Assembly: GCF_900111965.1 (NCBI RefSeq)
Contig: NZ_FOJT01000002.1
Location: forward strand, 372,001-436,000
Length of the DNA: 64,000 nucleotides
Source of the DNA: Flavobacterium swingsii
GTDB lineage: Bacteria > Bacteroidota > Bacteroidia > Flavobacteriales > Flavobacteriaceae
Reading direction: 5' to 3'
Shown: one piece after another, positions 1 through 10,403 of the stretch
Numbering within the stretch: the stretch's first letter is position 1
Layout: each line of letters opens with the position of its first letter
Notes under the pieces: model-generated
What the model saw: only the letters and a program-made list of their open reading frames with translations
Told to the model about the DNA's origin: nothing
Database searches by the model: none
Translations under genes and position numbers: made by a program

Positions 1-1630
1 TTACTTTATTTTGAATAAGTTCTGGTAAGTGAGCTAATTTATTACTTTCGGTTTGAGCAATACGATTTACAGGAATTCCTGTCATCATCGAAACCACATC
101 GGCAACATTATCTTCCGATACTACAATTTTATTGTTTTTAGCATCATCATCCCATTCTTCTTGCGCAATGGCTAAGTCTTTTTCTAATTTTTTCTCATCA
201 TCACGAAGCTTGGCTGCTTCCTCATATTTTTGTCTTTTTACAACCGAATTTTTAAGTTCACGAACCTCTTCTAATTGACGTTCTAATTCAAGAATTTTTT
301 TAGGAACATCAATGTTTGTAATGTGCACACGAGAACCAGCTTCATCAAGAGCATCAATCGCTTTGTCTGGTAAGAATCGTTCAGACATGTATCTATCAGT
401 CAATTTTACACAAGCTTCAATGGCTTCGTCGGTGTACGTTACATTGTGATGGTCTTCGTATTTGTCTTTAATATTATGTAAGATGGTAATAGTTTCTTCA
501 ACAGAAGTTGGTTCGACAATTACTTTCTGAAAACGTCTTTCTAAAGCGCCGTCTTTTTCTATATATTGACGGTATTCGTCGAGTGTTGTGGCACCAATAC
601 ATTGTATTTCTCCTCGGGCTAAAGCTGGTTTAAACATGTTAGAAGCATCTAGCGAACCTGTTGCTCCGCCAGCGCCAACTATGGTATGAATTTCATCGAT
701 AAAAAGGATAATGTCATCGTTTTTCTCTAATTCATTCATCACAGCTTTCATACGTTCTTCAAACTGTCCTCGGTATTTTGTACCAGCCACAAGACTAGCT
801 AGATCTAGAGTAACTACACGTTTTCCGAATAAAATTCTAGACACTTTTTTTTGTATAATTCTTAATGCCAAACCTTCTGCAATAGCCGATTTACCAACAC
901 CAGGCTCACCTATAAGTAATGGGTTGTTCTTTTTTCTTCGACTTAAAATTTGAGAAACACGTTCTATTTCTTTTTCACGTCCTACTACAGGATCAAGTTT
1001 GCCTTCTTCGGCCATTTCGGTTAAATCTCTACCAAAATTATCTAATACAGGAGTTTTAGACTTCTTATTCGATTTGTTGGCAGGATTGTTAAAACTATCT
1101 CCTTTTAGACTGTCATCTTGTCCTGAATCATCTCCATAAGAAGATTCATTTTTCGGTAAGTTGTCTTGAAAATCTTCTTCGTTATTTGTTGGTGTCATAT
1201 TCAAATATTGTTCTTTGGCTGTATCGTAGTCAATTTGTAATTTATTAAGTAATTTTGTCGTTGGGTCATTCTCGTTACGCAAAATACATAACAATAAATG
1301 TGCAGTACTTATCGAAGTAGCCTGAAAAACTTTAGCTTCTAAGAAAGTAGTTTTCAAAGCTCTTTCGGCCTGTCTTGTAAGATGCAAGTTTTTCTTATCG
1401 TTACTCACAATTACGTTTGGATTGGCAGGACTTAGTATTTCGACTTTTCTACGCAAATGATCTAAATCGATAGAAAGATTATTTAATATAGAAATCGCTG
1501 TACCATTTCCGTCACGTAAAATACCTAACATTAAATGCTCGGTACCAATAAAATCGTGACCCAAACGCAAGGCTTCTTCCTTACTATAAGTAATTACATC
1601 TTTGACTCTTGGTGAAAAATTATCATCCAT
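1..1630 (-). CDS. clpC: ATP-dependent Clp protease ATP-binding subunit ClpC (3' part beyond left edge)
   Basis: Hsp100/Clp AAA+ unfoldase that feeds substrates to ClpP in the cytoplasm. The reading frame is open from the ATG at 1630 to base 1 with no stop, so the C-terminal half, including the second AAA+ module, lies outside. Visible in order: a Clp N-domain repeat pair (starting MDDNFSP, with the GTEHLMLG motif), an acidic/Asn-rich linker around residues 145-180, the first AAA+ module with Walker [10 protein letters not shown] and Walker [10 protein letters not shown], and a coiled-coil middle (M) domain typical of ClpC/ClpB rich in Lys/Glu. The N-domain and short M-domain favour ClpC over ClpB. 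It is divergent from gyrA. A TTG-N20-TAAATTTA promoter-like pair lies upstream of the start. Confidence 0.95.
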   Translation of the reverse strand, partial: MDDNFSPRVKDVITYSKEEALRLGHDFIGTEHLMLGILRDGNGTAISILNNLSIDLDHLRRKVEILSPANPNVIVSNDKKNLHLTRQAERALKTTFLEAKVFQATSISTAHLLLCILRNENDPTTKLLNKLQIDYDTAKEQYLNMTPTNNEEDFQDNLPKNESSYGDDSGQDDSLKGDSFNNPANKSNKKSKTPVLDNFGRDLTEMAEEGKLDPVVGREKEIERVSQILSRRKKNNPLLIGEPGVGKSAIAEGLALRIIQKKVSRILFGKRVVTLDLASLVAGTKYRGQFEERMKAVMNELEKNDDIILFIDEIHTIVGAGGATGSLDASNMFKPALARGEIQCIGATTLDEYRQYIEKDGALERRFQKVIVEPTSVEETITILHNIKDKYEDHHNVTYTDEAIEACVKLTDRYMSERFLPDKAIDALDEAGSRVHITNIDVPKKILELERQLEEVRELKNSVVKRQKYEEAAKLRDDEKKLEKDLAIAQEEWDDDAKNNKIVVSEDNVADVVSMMTGIPVNRIAQTESNKLAHLPELIQNKV

Positions 1631-1648
1631 AATTATATCTTGTTAATG

Positions 1649-1679
1649 TAAATTTAGTGATTTATCAATAGAAATGCAA
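1649..1679 (-). promoter_or_regulatory. Putative clpC promoter (Bacteroidota type)
   Basis: On the minus strand a TTG (complement of 1677-1679) is followed after 20 bases by TAAATTTA (1649-1656), close to the Bacteroidota consensus TTG-N19-21-TANNTTTG. It lies about 20 bases before the clpC start. The last base of the -7 box deviates, so this is a moderate call. The rest of 1631-1887 shows no gene; it holds the divergent control region of clpC and gyrA, with a weak TATATTAG box for gyrA at 1841-1848. Confidence 0.45.
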
Positions 1680-1887
1680 AAATCGTTCCGCATCAAATGT
1701 ACTGACAGCTAATTGACAAAAAAATATTCAAAAACAAGTGTTAAAATATAGATTATTTATTAACCAAAACAACCTTTGATATTGTTAATAAAAAGAAGAA
1801 AAATCTATTTATTAGTATGTAAAAAATAATCGAGAAAGCTTATATTAGCAAGATTTTTAAAATTACATAATTAAACATAAATATAGT

Positions 1888-4503
1888 ATGTCGACAGGAG
1901 AAAAGTTAATACCAATTAACATTGAAGACGAAATGAAAACAGCTTACATCGATTATTCGATGTCGGTTATTGTATCGCGTGCCTTACCAGATGTGAGAGA
2001 TGGTCTAAAACCAGTTCACAGAAGGGTTTTATATGGTATGTATGATTTAGGAATAACTTCAAAATCTGCCCACAAGAAATCTGCCAGAATTGTCGGAGAA
2101 GTACTGGGTAAATATCACCCACACGGAGATACATCAGTATATGATGCGATGGTTCGTATGGCTCAAGAATGGTCTTTACGTTATTTATTAGTAGATGGTC
2201 AAGGTAACTTTGGTTCTGTCGATGGAGATAGCCCAGCAGCCATGCGTTATACAGAAGCCAGAATGCGTAAAATTTCGGAAGAAATTATGGCCGATATAGA
2301 AAAAGAAACTGTCGATTTTCAGTTAAACTTTGACGATACTTTATATGAACCAAAAGTAATGCCTACTAAAGTTCCCACTTTATTAATAAACGGAGCTACT
2401 GGAATTGCGGTTGGTATGGCAACAAATATGCCACCTCACAATTTAACCGAAGTTATAAATGGAACTTTAGCTTATCTTGAAAATAACGATATTGAGATTG
2501 ATGAGTTAATGCACCATATTAAAGCACCAGATTTTCCTACTGGTGGTATAATATACGGATACGAAGGTGTTCGTGAAGCTTTTAAAACGGGTCGTGGACG
2601 TATCGTTATGCGTGCAAAAGTTGGTTTTGAAGAAGTGGATGGTCGCGAATGTATTATCGTGAGCGAGATCCCTTACCAAGTCAATAAAGCCGATATGATT
2701 AAGCGTACGGCCGATTTGGTTAATGATAAAAAAATCGAAGGAATATCGAATATTCGTGACGAATCGGACAGAAACGGAATGCGTATCGTATATATCTTGA
2801 AGCGAGATGCAACACCAAACGTTGTATTAAATACACTTTATAAATATACCCAATTACAATCTTCATTTAGTGTAAATAATATTGCACTGGTAAAAGGTCG
2901 TCCGCAAATGTTGAATCTAAAAGATTTGATTCATTATTTTGTAGAACACCGTCACGATGTTGTAGTTCGTAGAACACAATTCGATTTAAGAAAAGCAGAA
3001 GAAAGAGCACACATATTAGAAGGTTTAATCATTGCTTCGGATAATATTGATGAAGTAATTGCTTTAATTCGTGCTTCTAAAAATACCGATGAAGCCAAAG
3101 AAAAATTAATCGAAAGATTTAAATTATCTGATATTCAAGCACGTGCTATCGTAGAAATGCGTTTGCGTCAGCTTACAGGTCTGGAGCAAGACAAATTAAG
3201 AGCAGAATACGAAGAATTAATGAAATTAATTGAGCATTTGAAAGCTTTACTTGCAGATGTAAACTTAAGAACAGCATTAATTAAAGAAGAATTAGAGGAT
3301 ATGCGTGAGAAATATGGCGATGCTCGTCGTTCTCAAATCGAATATTCTGGAGGAGATGTTAGTATTGAAGATTTAATTGCCGATGAAAATGTTGTAATTA
3401 CAATTTCTCACGCAGGATACATTAAACGTACAAACCTTAACGAATACAAAACGCAAAATAGAGGAGGAGTTGGTCAAAAATCAGCAGGAACTCGTGATGC
3501 CGATTTCTTAGAACATATGTATGTGGCGACAAACCACCAGTATATGATGTTCTTTACTCAAAAAGGAAAATGTTATTGGATGCGTGTTTACGAAATTCCA
3601 GAAGGAAGTAAAACGGCAAAAGGACGTGCTTTACAAAACTTAATCAATATAGAAAGTGACGATAAAGTAAAAGCTTTTATTTGTACACAAGATCTTAAAG
3701 ATAAGGATTATACGACGACTCATAATTTGATTATGGTGACCAAAAAAGGATTGGTTAAGAAAACATCTTTAGATAAATATTCTAAACCACGTGTAAACGG
3801 TGTTGCAGCTATTACGATTAAGGAAGGTGATGAATTATTATCAGCCGAATTAACAGATGGAAATAGTCAAATAATTGTAGCAGTAAAATCGGGTAAATTA
3901 CTACGTTTTGAAGAGACTAAAACCCGTCCAATGGGAAGAACAGCTTCTGGAGTTCGTGGAATTAGACTAAAAGACGAATCTGATGAAGTTATCGGAATGG
4001 TTTCTGTAAATGATATGAATAGCGAAATTCTAGTTGTTGCCGAAAACGGATACGGAAAACGTTCTAGTCTTGATGAATACAGAATTACAAACCGTGGTGG
4101 AAAAGGTGTAAAAACTTTGAATATTACAGAAAAAACTGGACAACTTATTTCTATCAATTCTGTTACCGATGCTGATGATTTAATGATTATAAACAAATCA
4201 GGATTAACGATCAGAATGGCTGTAGAAGATTTACGAGTAATGGGTCGTGCAACACAAGGAGTGAAATTAATTAACTTAAAAGGAAAAGATTCAATCGCTG
4301 CAGTTACAAAAGTAATGAAAGATGATGTAGAAGAAGTTCTTGTTGACGAAGAAGGAAATGTTATCGAATCGGTAATCGAAAGAGTAAAACCAGTATTAGA
4401 AGTTCTTGAAGATGACGGAACGGCTGACGATGACGACGATGACGATTCAGAAGAAGATGATTCGGAAGAAGAAGACGAAGACGATTCTGACGACGAAGCA
4501 TAA
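1888..4503 (+). CDS. gyrA: DNA gyrase subunit A
   Basis: Breakage-reunion subunit of the type IIA topoisomerase that introduces negative supercoils, 871 residues. The N-terminal winged-helix/tower part carries the catalytic tyrosine at about Y121 ([10 protein letters not shown]) and the quinolone-determining segment [10 protein letters not shown] with Thr82 and Asp86, the residues normal for Flavobacterium. The C-terminal beta-pinwheel blades follow ([13 protein letters not shown] GyrA-box region, repeated GRxxxGV motifs). The last 30 or so residues (about 842-871) are almost only Asp, Glu and Ser, an acidic tail. An apparent 240-codon Ser-rich ORF on the other strand is just the shadow of this tail. 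Full length for the family; start ATG is the only good one. Confidence 0.98.
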   Translation: MSTGEKLIPINIEDEMKTAYIDYSMSVIVSRALPDVRDGLKPVHRRVLYGMYDLGITSKSAHKKSARIVGEVLGKYHPHGDTSVYDAMVRMAQEWSLRYLLVDGQGNFGSVDGDSPAAMRYTEARMRKISEEIMADIEKETVDFQLNFDDTLYEPKVMPTKVPTLLINGATGIAVGMATNMPPHNLTEVINGTLAYLENNDIEIDELMHHIKAPDFPTGGIIYGYEGVREAFKTGRGRIVMRAKVGFEEVDGRECIIVSEIPYQVNKADMIKRTADLVNDKKIEGISNIRDESDRNGMRIVYILKRDATPNVVLNTLYKYTQLQSSFSVNNIALVKGRPQMLNLKDLIHYFVEHRHDVVVRRTQFDLRKAEERAHILEGLIIASDNIDEVIALIRASKNTDEAKEKLIERFKLSDIQARAIVEMRLRQLTGLEQDKLRAEYEELMKLIEHLKALLADVNLRTALIKEELEDMREKYGDARRSQIEYSGGDVSIEDLIADENVVITISHAGYIKRTNLNEYKTQNRGGVGQKSAGTRDADFLEHMYVATNHQYMMFFTQKGKCYWMRVYEIPEGSKTAKGRALQNLINIESDDKVKAFICTQDLKDKDYTTTHNLIMVTKKGLVKKTSLDKYSKPRVNGVAAITIKEGDELLSAELTDGNSQIIVAVKSGKLLRFEETKTRPMGRTASGVRGIRLKDESDEVIGMVSVNDMNSEILVVAENGYGKRSSLDEYRITNRGGKGVKTLNITEKTGQLISINSVTDADDLMIINKSGLTIRMAVEDLRVMGRATQGVKLINLKGKDSIAAVTKVMKDDVEEVLVDEEGNVIESVIERVKPVLEVLEDDGTADDDDDDDSEEDDSEEEDEDDSDDEA

Positions 4504-4595
4504 ATAATTATATAAATAGGATTTTTAATGTTTGGCACAGATATTGAAAATCCTATTTTAAATTTTAATAAATAAAAATTAATACGCATATAAAA

Positions 4596-5909
4596 ATGAA
4601 TACAAAATCTAAAATAATTACAGGATTATTATTTTTCTCACTAGCAACATTTGCTCAAAAAGATGAGATTAAAACACTAAAAAAAATCTACACAAAAGAA
4701 ATCATTACTGAAGCAGATTTAGTAGATTACAAAAAAAATGCTATAAAATATGGTGATGTAGCTATCGAAGAAGAAGATAAAATTTATTCAGAATTTTACA
4801 AATGTATGTTGCCAATTTTGCAAATAAATGCTTTGGGAGCAAATGCAACCGCAATGCAAAAAGCTGATTTTATAAATTTGGAAACTATTGCCAACTTATC
4901 TTCAGGACTAAATGCAACTTTAGATTTTGAGAAAAAAGCAGGTAAAGAGGTTTACACTAAAAATATAAACGAAAATAAAGTAAAATATAAACCATTATTA
5001 TGGGAATATGTTGTTGCATTAGATGGTCAAAAAAAGTATAAAGAAGTTTCTCAAGCAGCGTATTTAATATATCAATTAGACAAAAAGGATTTAGAGAGAC
5101 TTTATATTGCTGCTGAGTATGCTTTCAGAGCTCAGGAATATAATAAAGCCATTGAATATTATAATGAGTTAAATGCACTAAAATATACAGGTGAAGCAAC
5201 AACTTATTTAGCAAAAAGTAAGGTAAATGACGAGTATAACTCTTTTACTACAATTGCCGAAAGAGATCTTGCAGTAAAAATAGGAACACATACCGATCCT
5301 AAAATTGAAAAAACACCATCTAGAAAAGGAGATATTTACAAGAATATTGTTGAATCATATATTGGAAAAAATGATATTCCAAACGCAAAAAAAGCTATTG
5401 TTGATGCAAGACTTGTCAATCCTGACGATACAAACCTAATAATGGTAGAAGCCAATTTGTATTTAAAAACAGAGGATTATGATACTTATAAAAAATTAAT
5501 TACAGAAGTCTTAGCTAAAAATCCAAATGATGCTGATTTGTTTTTTAATTTAGGTGTTATTTCTGCAAAATCTAAAGACGGACAGGCTGAAGCTGAAAAA
5601 AATTATTTGAGAGTAATACAAATCGATCCAAAATATAAAAATGCCTACATCAATCTTGCTGTTCTAAAATTAGAAGGAGCAACTAAAATTGTAGAACAAA
5701 TGAATAAACTTGGTACTTCTCCAGCGGAAAATAAAAAATATGATGCATTAAAAGTTAAACAAAGAGAAATATATAAATCAGCATTACCTTATTTAGAAAA
5801 AGCAGAAGAACTTTTTACAGGTGATACAGAAATAAAAACGACATTACTTAATATTTATTATGCGCTCGATATGACCGAAAAAGCGAAAGCATTAAAGGCA
5901 AAAAAATAA
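4596..5909 (+). CDS. Secreted tetratricopeptide-repeat protein
   Basis: 437 residues with a clear Sec signal peptide (basic MNTKSK, hydrophobic core, cleavage after TFAQ), so it is exported to the periplasm or anchored outside. The remainder is helical with TPR-like pairs, clearest around residues 175-200 (AAEYAFRAQEYNKAIEYYNEL type) and in the block near 305-355 (ADLFFNLGVISAKSKD... PKYKNAYINLAVL). TPR proteins act as scaffolds; no enzyme motif is visible and I do not know the partner. It lies 92 bases after gyrA in the same direction and is closed by a strong hairpin terminator. Conserved next to gyrA in flavobacteria as far as I recall, function unassigned. Confidence 0.85.
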   Translation: MNTKSKIITGLLFFSLATFAQKDEIKTLKKIYTKEIITEADLVDYKKNAIKYGDVAIEEEDKIYSEFYKCMLPILQINALGANATAMQKADFINLETIANLSSGLNATLDFEKKAGKEVYTKNINENKVKYKPLLWEYVVALDGQKKYKEVSQAAYLIYQLDKKDLERLYIAAEYAFRAQEYNKAIEYYNELNALKYTGEATTYLAKSKVNDEYNSFTTIAERDLAVKIGTHTDPKIEKTPSRKGDIYKNIVESYIGKNDIPNAKKAIVDARLVNPDDTNLIMVEANLYLKTEDYDTYKKLITEVLAKNPNDADLFFNLGVISAKSKDGQAEAEKNYLRVIQIDPKYKNAYINLAVLKLEGATKIVEQMNKLGTSPAENKKYDALKVKQREIYKSALPYLEKAEELFTGDTEIKTTLLNIYYALDMTEKAKALKAKK

Positions 5910-5912
5910 CTT

Positions 5913-5943
5913 AAAAAGGCTCTATATTTAGAGCCTTTTTTTA
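5913..5943. terminator. Rho-independent terminator after the TPR gene
   Basis: Inverted repeat with arms AAAAAGGCTCTA (5913-5924) and TAGAGCCTTTTT (5929-5940), a four-base loop and flanking A and T runs. The symmetry of the A/T runs means it can also end transcription of the convergent ridA/lptD operon. Confidence 0.9.
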
Positions 5944-5983
5944 TGGATAATGTTTAATATTAAAATAATATCTACAAAAAAAA

Positions 5984-6364
5984 TTACTTCACAGCAATCA
6001 TCGATATTTCGATGTTTACATTTTTTGGTAAACAAGAAACTTGAACTGTTTCTCTTGCAGGAGCAGTTTCTTCGGTAAAATACTTTCCATAAACGGCATT
6101 TATTCTTGCAAAATCACCCATATTCATGATAAAAATGGTTGTTTTTATTACGTTATCAAAAGTCATATTAGCTGCGTCAAGAACTGCTTTTAGGTTTTGC
6201 ATAACTTGCTCGGTTTCTACTTCAATAGTATCTAAAACTAAATCTCCTGTAGTAGGATTTATAGCTACTTGTCCAGAAGTGTATAAAGTATTCCCACTCA
6301 AAATTGCTTGGTTGTATGGGCCAATAGGAGCAGGCGCTTTGTCTGTAAAAATTATTTTTTTCAT
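5984..6364 (-). CDS. ridA: RidA family reactive imine/enamine deaminase
   Basis: 126-residue YjgF/YER057c/UK114 protein, a cytoplasmic trimer that hydrolyses reactive 2-aminoacrylate and other enamines/imines released by PLP enzymes. Diagnostic residues are present: APAPIGPYNQA with the conserved Tyr17, YTSGQVAI, and the active-site arginine R104 in APARETVQV followed by the IEISMIAV C-terminus; these place it in the active RidA subfamily. Length is typical. It sits 23 bases downstream of lptD on the same strand and is probably co-transcribed; no functional link to LPS transport is evident. Confidence 0.95.
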   Translation of the reverse strand: MKKIIFTDKAPAPIGPYNQAILSGNTLYTSGQVAINPTTGDLVLDTIEVETEQVMQNLKAVLDAANMTFDNVIKTTIFIMNMGDFARINAVYGKYFTEETAPARETVQVSCLPKNVNIEISMIAVK

Positions 6365-6387
6365 TTAATTATTTTTTTTATTTAAAA

Positions 6388-9114
6388 TTAAAGTCTTTTG
6401 TCTGGTGTATTACGTTTGTCCCACTTAATATCGCTTAAAGCAGAAGAGCTAATTCCTATAAAAAAGTACCACGAAGCTTGGTTACCAAAAGGCATCCAAT
6501 TAAAATCCATTCGCCAGCTTAACAAATCTCGTTCGAAACGCAATTGGGTATAAGTAACACCATTTTGTACAAAATCGTAACCAGACGAAACTCCAGCCTT
6601 CCATTTAGGTGTAATATCTATATTTCCAGAAAACATAAGCGAACTACTGGAAATTTTTTTCTCTCGATTGTTGTTGTCATAAGTTAGCGAGTAGGCTAGT
6701 TTTAAATCCCAAGGTATTTGAGCATTAAAAAAACCTGCAAACTTGTCTTCCTCGTCATCTTTTCCAAACTGACTTTCATTACGGTTACTAAAATCGGTAG
6801 TTTTTCCGAATAAATCATCTTCCCGACCACCATTTTGTAATCCTTTATTGTTGAATGAATCGTCTTTTTTCTCTTCCTTATTACCTTTACTAGACAAGGA
6901 ATAATTCAGGGTCATATTAGCGCTTGTTAGTCTAAAAAGGCTTCCATTATTGTCTATATTAAAGATGTTTAGTGCTTTCCCATTAGCATCTATCGCATAA
7001 GGATTTAAAGTGGCTCCAAAATTCACATTCATTTTTTCTTTAAACAAATTTGTTCCGCCACTAACTCGAACTGGTTGCCAAGCTTGTGCTCCTTCTTCTG
7101 CACTCATATTATAACCTGTAGAAAATTGAAGGTTGTTAAGTAACATTATCTTCTTTGGCTCTACTTTTGTAGAATCTCGATCTCTTACTTTGGCTTCGAA
7201 AGTATTGTTTAATCCGAAACTTAAAATATTAGAAAAATTCTTGTCTGGTGCTCCAAAAATTCCTTTTTCAAAACGAGTATAATCTGCCATTTTCCCACTT
7301 CCATCGGTGGCGTAAGTATCATAATATTTTTCGAAACTTGGTTTATAACTATATCCTACATTTGGTGTCATAACGTGACGAATAGCTTGAATTTTTTTAT
7401 CTTTACTTACGTTAAAAGTTCCGTAAATTGTAGTTCCCAATCCTGCATTAAAATTATAGGTTCTAAAGGCATCAAAACCATTATTTATAGTTTCATCAAC
7501 AACATTAGTTACAGCATTGTATTTTTTATCGATTGTTTTCAAATACCATGTTTCGATATAATTTGCTGATGTATTTACATTCAAATATTTTAAAACTTTA
7601 AAATTGGTACTTAATGGAATTGTGTGTTGCATTCCGTTTTTTGCATCACGAAACATTTGAGGTTTAAAAAATAAAGAATCGACTGTTTGTATTTCGTTTC
7701 TTGCCGATAAATTATAAGTAAGGTTAATATTTTTTACAAAACCTTTTTTATTCTCTTCTTTTTTAGCAAAAGGATACATTCTGTCTAAACTTGCTGTTAA
7801 CGTTGGCAAAGTCATGTTTATTTGTCCTGTATTTGTGTTCTGACTATGGTTTGCAGTAATGGCAATATTTGCTTGTGGAACGGTATTGAATGTTTTCGAA
7901 TAATTTATGGAAGAACTTAACGTATTGTTTAACGAAGCTGAATTATTTATTTGATTAAATGAACTTTTGAAATATTTCTGACTTCCTAAATTTACCGATG
8001 CCGAAAATCTAGAATTTGGTGTTGCTTTAGTATCTGGAGAATGGCTCCATTGCAAATTATAAATATTATTTTTTCCGTAACCAGGTAAACCACGTTCACC
8101 AGTAATCTGATTTTCAAACCTGAAGTTAAAATTACCACGGTATTTATAAATCTTTGCATAATTTGTTTCTGCTCTAAAAGCATAACTTCCATTCGTGTAA
8201 TAATCGCCTAAAAGTGCCAAATCATAATGCTTACTTAAAGCAAAATAATATCCACCGTTTTGCAAAAAATAACCTTGCGCATTCGAATCTCCAAACGTTG
8301 GAATGATTATTCCCGAAACATTGGTTTCTTTCGATAAAGGAAAATAAGCAAACGGAATTGCAATAGGAGTTGGAACACCTGCAATTACCATGTTTGTAAA
8401 TCCAGTTACTACTTTTTTTCCGGGAACTAGTTTGATTTTTCGAGCAAGAAAATAATACTCAGGATCTTCTAGGTTTTTTGAGGTAGTAAAACGAGCATTT
8501 TTTATAAAATAAACCGAATCGTTTTCTCTTTTTGTAATTTCTCCTTTTACTCTAAATTCATCTTGGTCGGTTCTAGAATTCCAGATTAAAGCTTTTCTTG
8601 TTTTAAAATTAAAACGAATAGAATCTGGTTCGACTACATTTTCTCCTTGTTTGAAATAAGGATATTGAGAATAAGCATTGGCAGAATCCTTTATTCTTCC
8701 TGCATAAACTTCGTCTTTTTCGTAATCTATTACAATAGTTCCAGCCTTTAGTTCGATATCATTATAATATACTTCGGCTTTGTCATATAGTGTAATTTGC
8801 TTCTTTTTTTGATTTATTTTGGCATATTTTGCAGCTTTATACTTAATTTGAGCATCAAGTAAGGGCTTTTTTTTAACAACACTATCTTTTTTGATAGTAT
8901 CATTCATTTTAACAATATTTTTTATACCAATATTTAAGCTATCTTTCTGATTTTTAGCTGGTATAGCAAGACTTTTTTTAGACAACTCTTGGGAATAAGA
9001 AGTGTTATATCCAAAAGTTAATAAAAAAGCTAAAAAAACGATATGAAATAAGTTTGTACGCAACGCTATAAATACTATTTTTGTAAAAATATGGCTTAAT
9101 TTTTGAAGTGACAA
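6388..9114 (-). CDS. lptD: LptD-like outer-membrane LPS assembly protein
   Basis: 908 residues. LptD forms the outer-membrane barrel that inserts lipopolysaccharide from the periplasmic Lpt bridge. The N-terminal part has an OstA/LptA-like beta-jellyroll (KAAKYAKINQKKKQITLYDKAEV, followed by DIELKAGTIVIDY), then a long Ser/Asn/Tyr-rich barrel with alternating patterns and the LptD barrel motif region IAIPFAYFPLS. A signal segment (residues about 20-42, ending SYSQ) precedes it. No ATG is available; TTG at 9114 gives the full ORF, and a second TTG at 9063 would start right at the signal peptide and is a reasonable alternative. Bacteroidota LptD is annotated by homology, so the lipid A specificity here is inferred. 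Divergent from the amidase gene, 78 bases apart. Confidence 0.88.
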   Translation of the reverse strand: MSLQKLSHIFTKIVFIALRTNLFHIVFLAFLLTFGYNTSYSQELSKKSLAIPAKNQKDSLNIGIKNIVKMNDTIKKDSVVKKKPLLDAQIKYKAAKYAKINQKKKQITLYDKAEVYYNDIELKAGTIVIDYEKDEVYAGRIKDSANAYSQYPYFKQGENVVEPDSIRFNFKTRKALIWNSRTDQDEFRVKGEITKRENDSVYFIKNARFTTSKNLEDPEYYFLARKIKLVPGKKVVTGFTNMVIAGVPTPIAIPFAYFPLSKETNVSGIIIPTFGDSNAQGYFLQNGGYYFALSKHYDLALLGDYYTNGSYAFRAETNYAKIYKYRGNFNFRFENQITGERGLPGYGKNNIYNLQWSHSPDTKATPNSRFSASVNLGSQKYFKSSFNQINNSASLNNTLSSSINYSKTFNTVPQANIAITANHSQNTNTGQINMTLPTLTASLDRMYPFAKKEENKKGFVKNINLTYNLSARNEIQTVDSLFFKPQMFRDAKNGMQHTIPLSTNFKVLKYLNVNTSANYIETWYLKTIDKKYNAVTNVVDETINNGFDAFRTYNFNAGLGTTIYGTFNVSKDKKIQAIRHVMTPNVGYSYKPSFEKYYDTYATDGSGKMADYTRFEKGIFGAPDKNFSNILSFGLNNTFEAKVRDRDSTKVEPKKIMLLNNLQFSTGYNMSAEEGAQAWQPVRVSGGTNLFKEKMNVNFGATLNPYAIDANGKALNIFNIDNNGSLFRLTSANMTLNYSLSSKGNKEEKKDDSFNNKGLQNGGREDDLFGKTTDFSNRNESQFGKDDEEDKFAGFFNAQIPWDLKLAYSLTYDNNNREKKISSSSLMFSGNIDITPKWKAGVSSGYDFVQNGVTYTQLRFERDLLSWRMDFNWMPFGNQASWYFFIGISSSALSDIKWDKRNTPDKRL

Positions 9115-9132
9115 ACTTACAATCTATTTTTA
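9103..9132 (+). promoter_or_regulatory. Putative promoter of the amidase gene
   Basis: TTG at 9103-9105, 19 bases, then TATTTTTA at 9125-9132, matching the Bacteroidota -33/-7 layout except for the last base. Transcription would begin about 50 bases before the amidase ATG. The -33 element lies inside the extreme 5' end of the divergent lptD frame if lptD starts at 9114, which slightly favours the shorter lptD start at 9063. Confidence 0.45.
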
Positions 9133-9192
9133 AAAAAATTAAGCATTTAGTAAAATTATAACCTTTAAGGTCATTTATAAAAAAATACAAGT

Positions 9193-10362
9193 ATGAAATT
9201 CACATTAAAAGTAAAATATTTAATTTTAACCTTATCCTTAGTTTTTGTTGCAACAACTTCAGCACAAACCAATTCTAAATTTAAAGTTGTTCTTGATGCA
9301 GGACATGGTGCCAAAGATTTTGGTGCTGTTTATAATGGTTGTGTCGAAAAAAATATAAATTTAGGTATAGTTTTAAAAATAGGAAAAATATTAGAAGCCG
9401 ATCCTGACGTACAAGTTATATACACTAGAAACGACGATACTTTTATCGAATTAGTAGAAAGAGCTAATATTGCTAATAGAGCAAATGCTAATTTTTTCGT
9501 ATCAATACACTGTAATGCAAATGTAAAACCAGATCCTTATGGTTCTGAAACATTTGTAATGGGACTTTCTAAAAGCGCTTCGAGTTTGGCAATTGCAAAG
9601 AAAGAGAATGCGGTTATTACCTTAGAGGATAATTATAAGAAAAAATACGCAGGATATGATCCTAATTCGCCAGAATCATTAATAAGCGCGACATTAGCAC
9701 AAGAAGAATATTTAGATCAAAGTATCGAACTAGCAAGTAGAATACAAGATGGTTTAGAAAATAAATTAAACAGAAAATCTCGTGGTGTTGCTCAAGCCCC
9801 ATTTATGGTATTGCACAAAGCATTTATGCCAAGAGTTCTTGTAGAAACGGGTTTTATATCAAATAAAGAAGAGGGCGCTTATTTAAATTCAGAAGAAGGA
9901 CAACATAATATTGCAAAAACAATTGCCGATGCTATTTTTAGAATGAAAGTTGAACATTTTGGTGGTACAATGCCAGTTATTGATATTAAAAAATATGAAA
10001 AACCAGAAATAAAAGATTCTACACCAAAAGTAAATGTTCAAACTCAAATAAAGGATACTTCAAAAGAAATAAAAAAAGCCGTTGATAATAAAAAATTAGA
10101 TGTAAACAAACCAATTTTTAAAATCCAACTAAAAGCAAGCACATCTAAAATAGAGGCAAAACCAGAAAATTTTAATGGTTTAGATAAAATTTCATTTATT
10201 TTAGAAAAAGATTACTACAAATATATGTACGGAGAAACAAACGATTTTGTTGTTGCCAAAATGCAATTGCTTGAAGCAAAAACCAAAGGTTATGATTCTG
10301 CATTTATTGTAGCCTTTAAAAATGGAATAAAAATTAGCTTAAACGAAGCATTAAAGAAGTAA
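9193..10362 (+). CDS. N-acetylmuramoyl-L-alanine amidase (Amidase_3)
   Basis: Periplasmic zinc amidase that cleaves the MurNAc-L-Ala bond of peptidoglycan, typically for daughter-cell separation (AmiA/B/C type). Signal peptide ends at TSAQ (about residue 25). Zinc ligands H38 (DAGHGA), E52 (CVEKNINL) and H106 (VSIHCNAN) and catalytic E218 (VLVETGF) are all present. A Lys-rich linker (about 270-310) and a C-terminal segment resembling a SPOR-like or wall-binding domain (about 315-389, FKIQLKAST...) follow. First gene of a unit with the downstream MCE gene, 41 bases apart. Confidence 0.95.
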   Translation: MKFTLKVKYLILTLSLVFVATTSAQTNSKFKVVLDAGHGAKDFGAVYNGCVEKNINLGIVLKIGKILEADPDVQVIYTRNDDTFIELVERANIANRANANFFVSIHCNANVKPDPYGSETFVMGLSKSASSLAIAKKENAVITLEDNYKKKYAGYDPNSPESLISATLAQEEYLDQSIELASRIQDGLENKLNRKSRGVAQAPFMVLHKAFMPRVLVETGFISNKEEGAYLNSEEGQHNIAKTIADAIFRMKVEHFGGTMPVIDIKKYEKPEIKDSTPKVNVQTQIKDTSKEIKKAVDNKKLDVNKPIFKIQLKASTSKIEAKPENFNGLDKISFILEKDYYKYMYGETNDFVVAKMQLLEAKTKGYDSAFIVAFKNGIKISLNEALKK

Positions 10363-10403
10363 TACTAATAAGAATTTATTAATTTTGTTAAAAACAACTT
10401 ACC

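Noticed and set aside
3867..4589. 240-codon Ser-rich minus-strand frame
   Set aside because: It is the complement of the GyrA coding end; its serine runs mirror the GAC/GAA acidic tail, and it lacks a signal peptide or homology.
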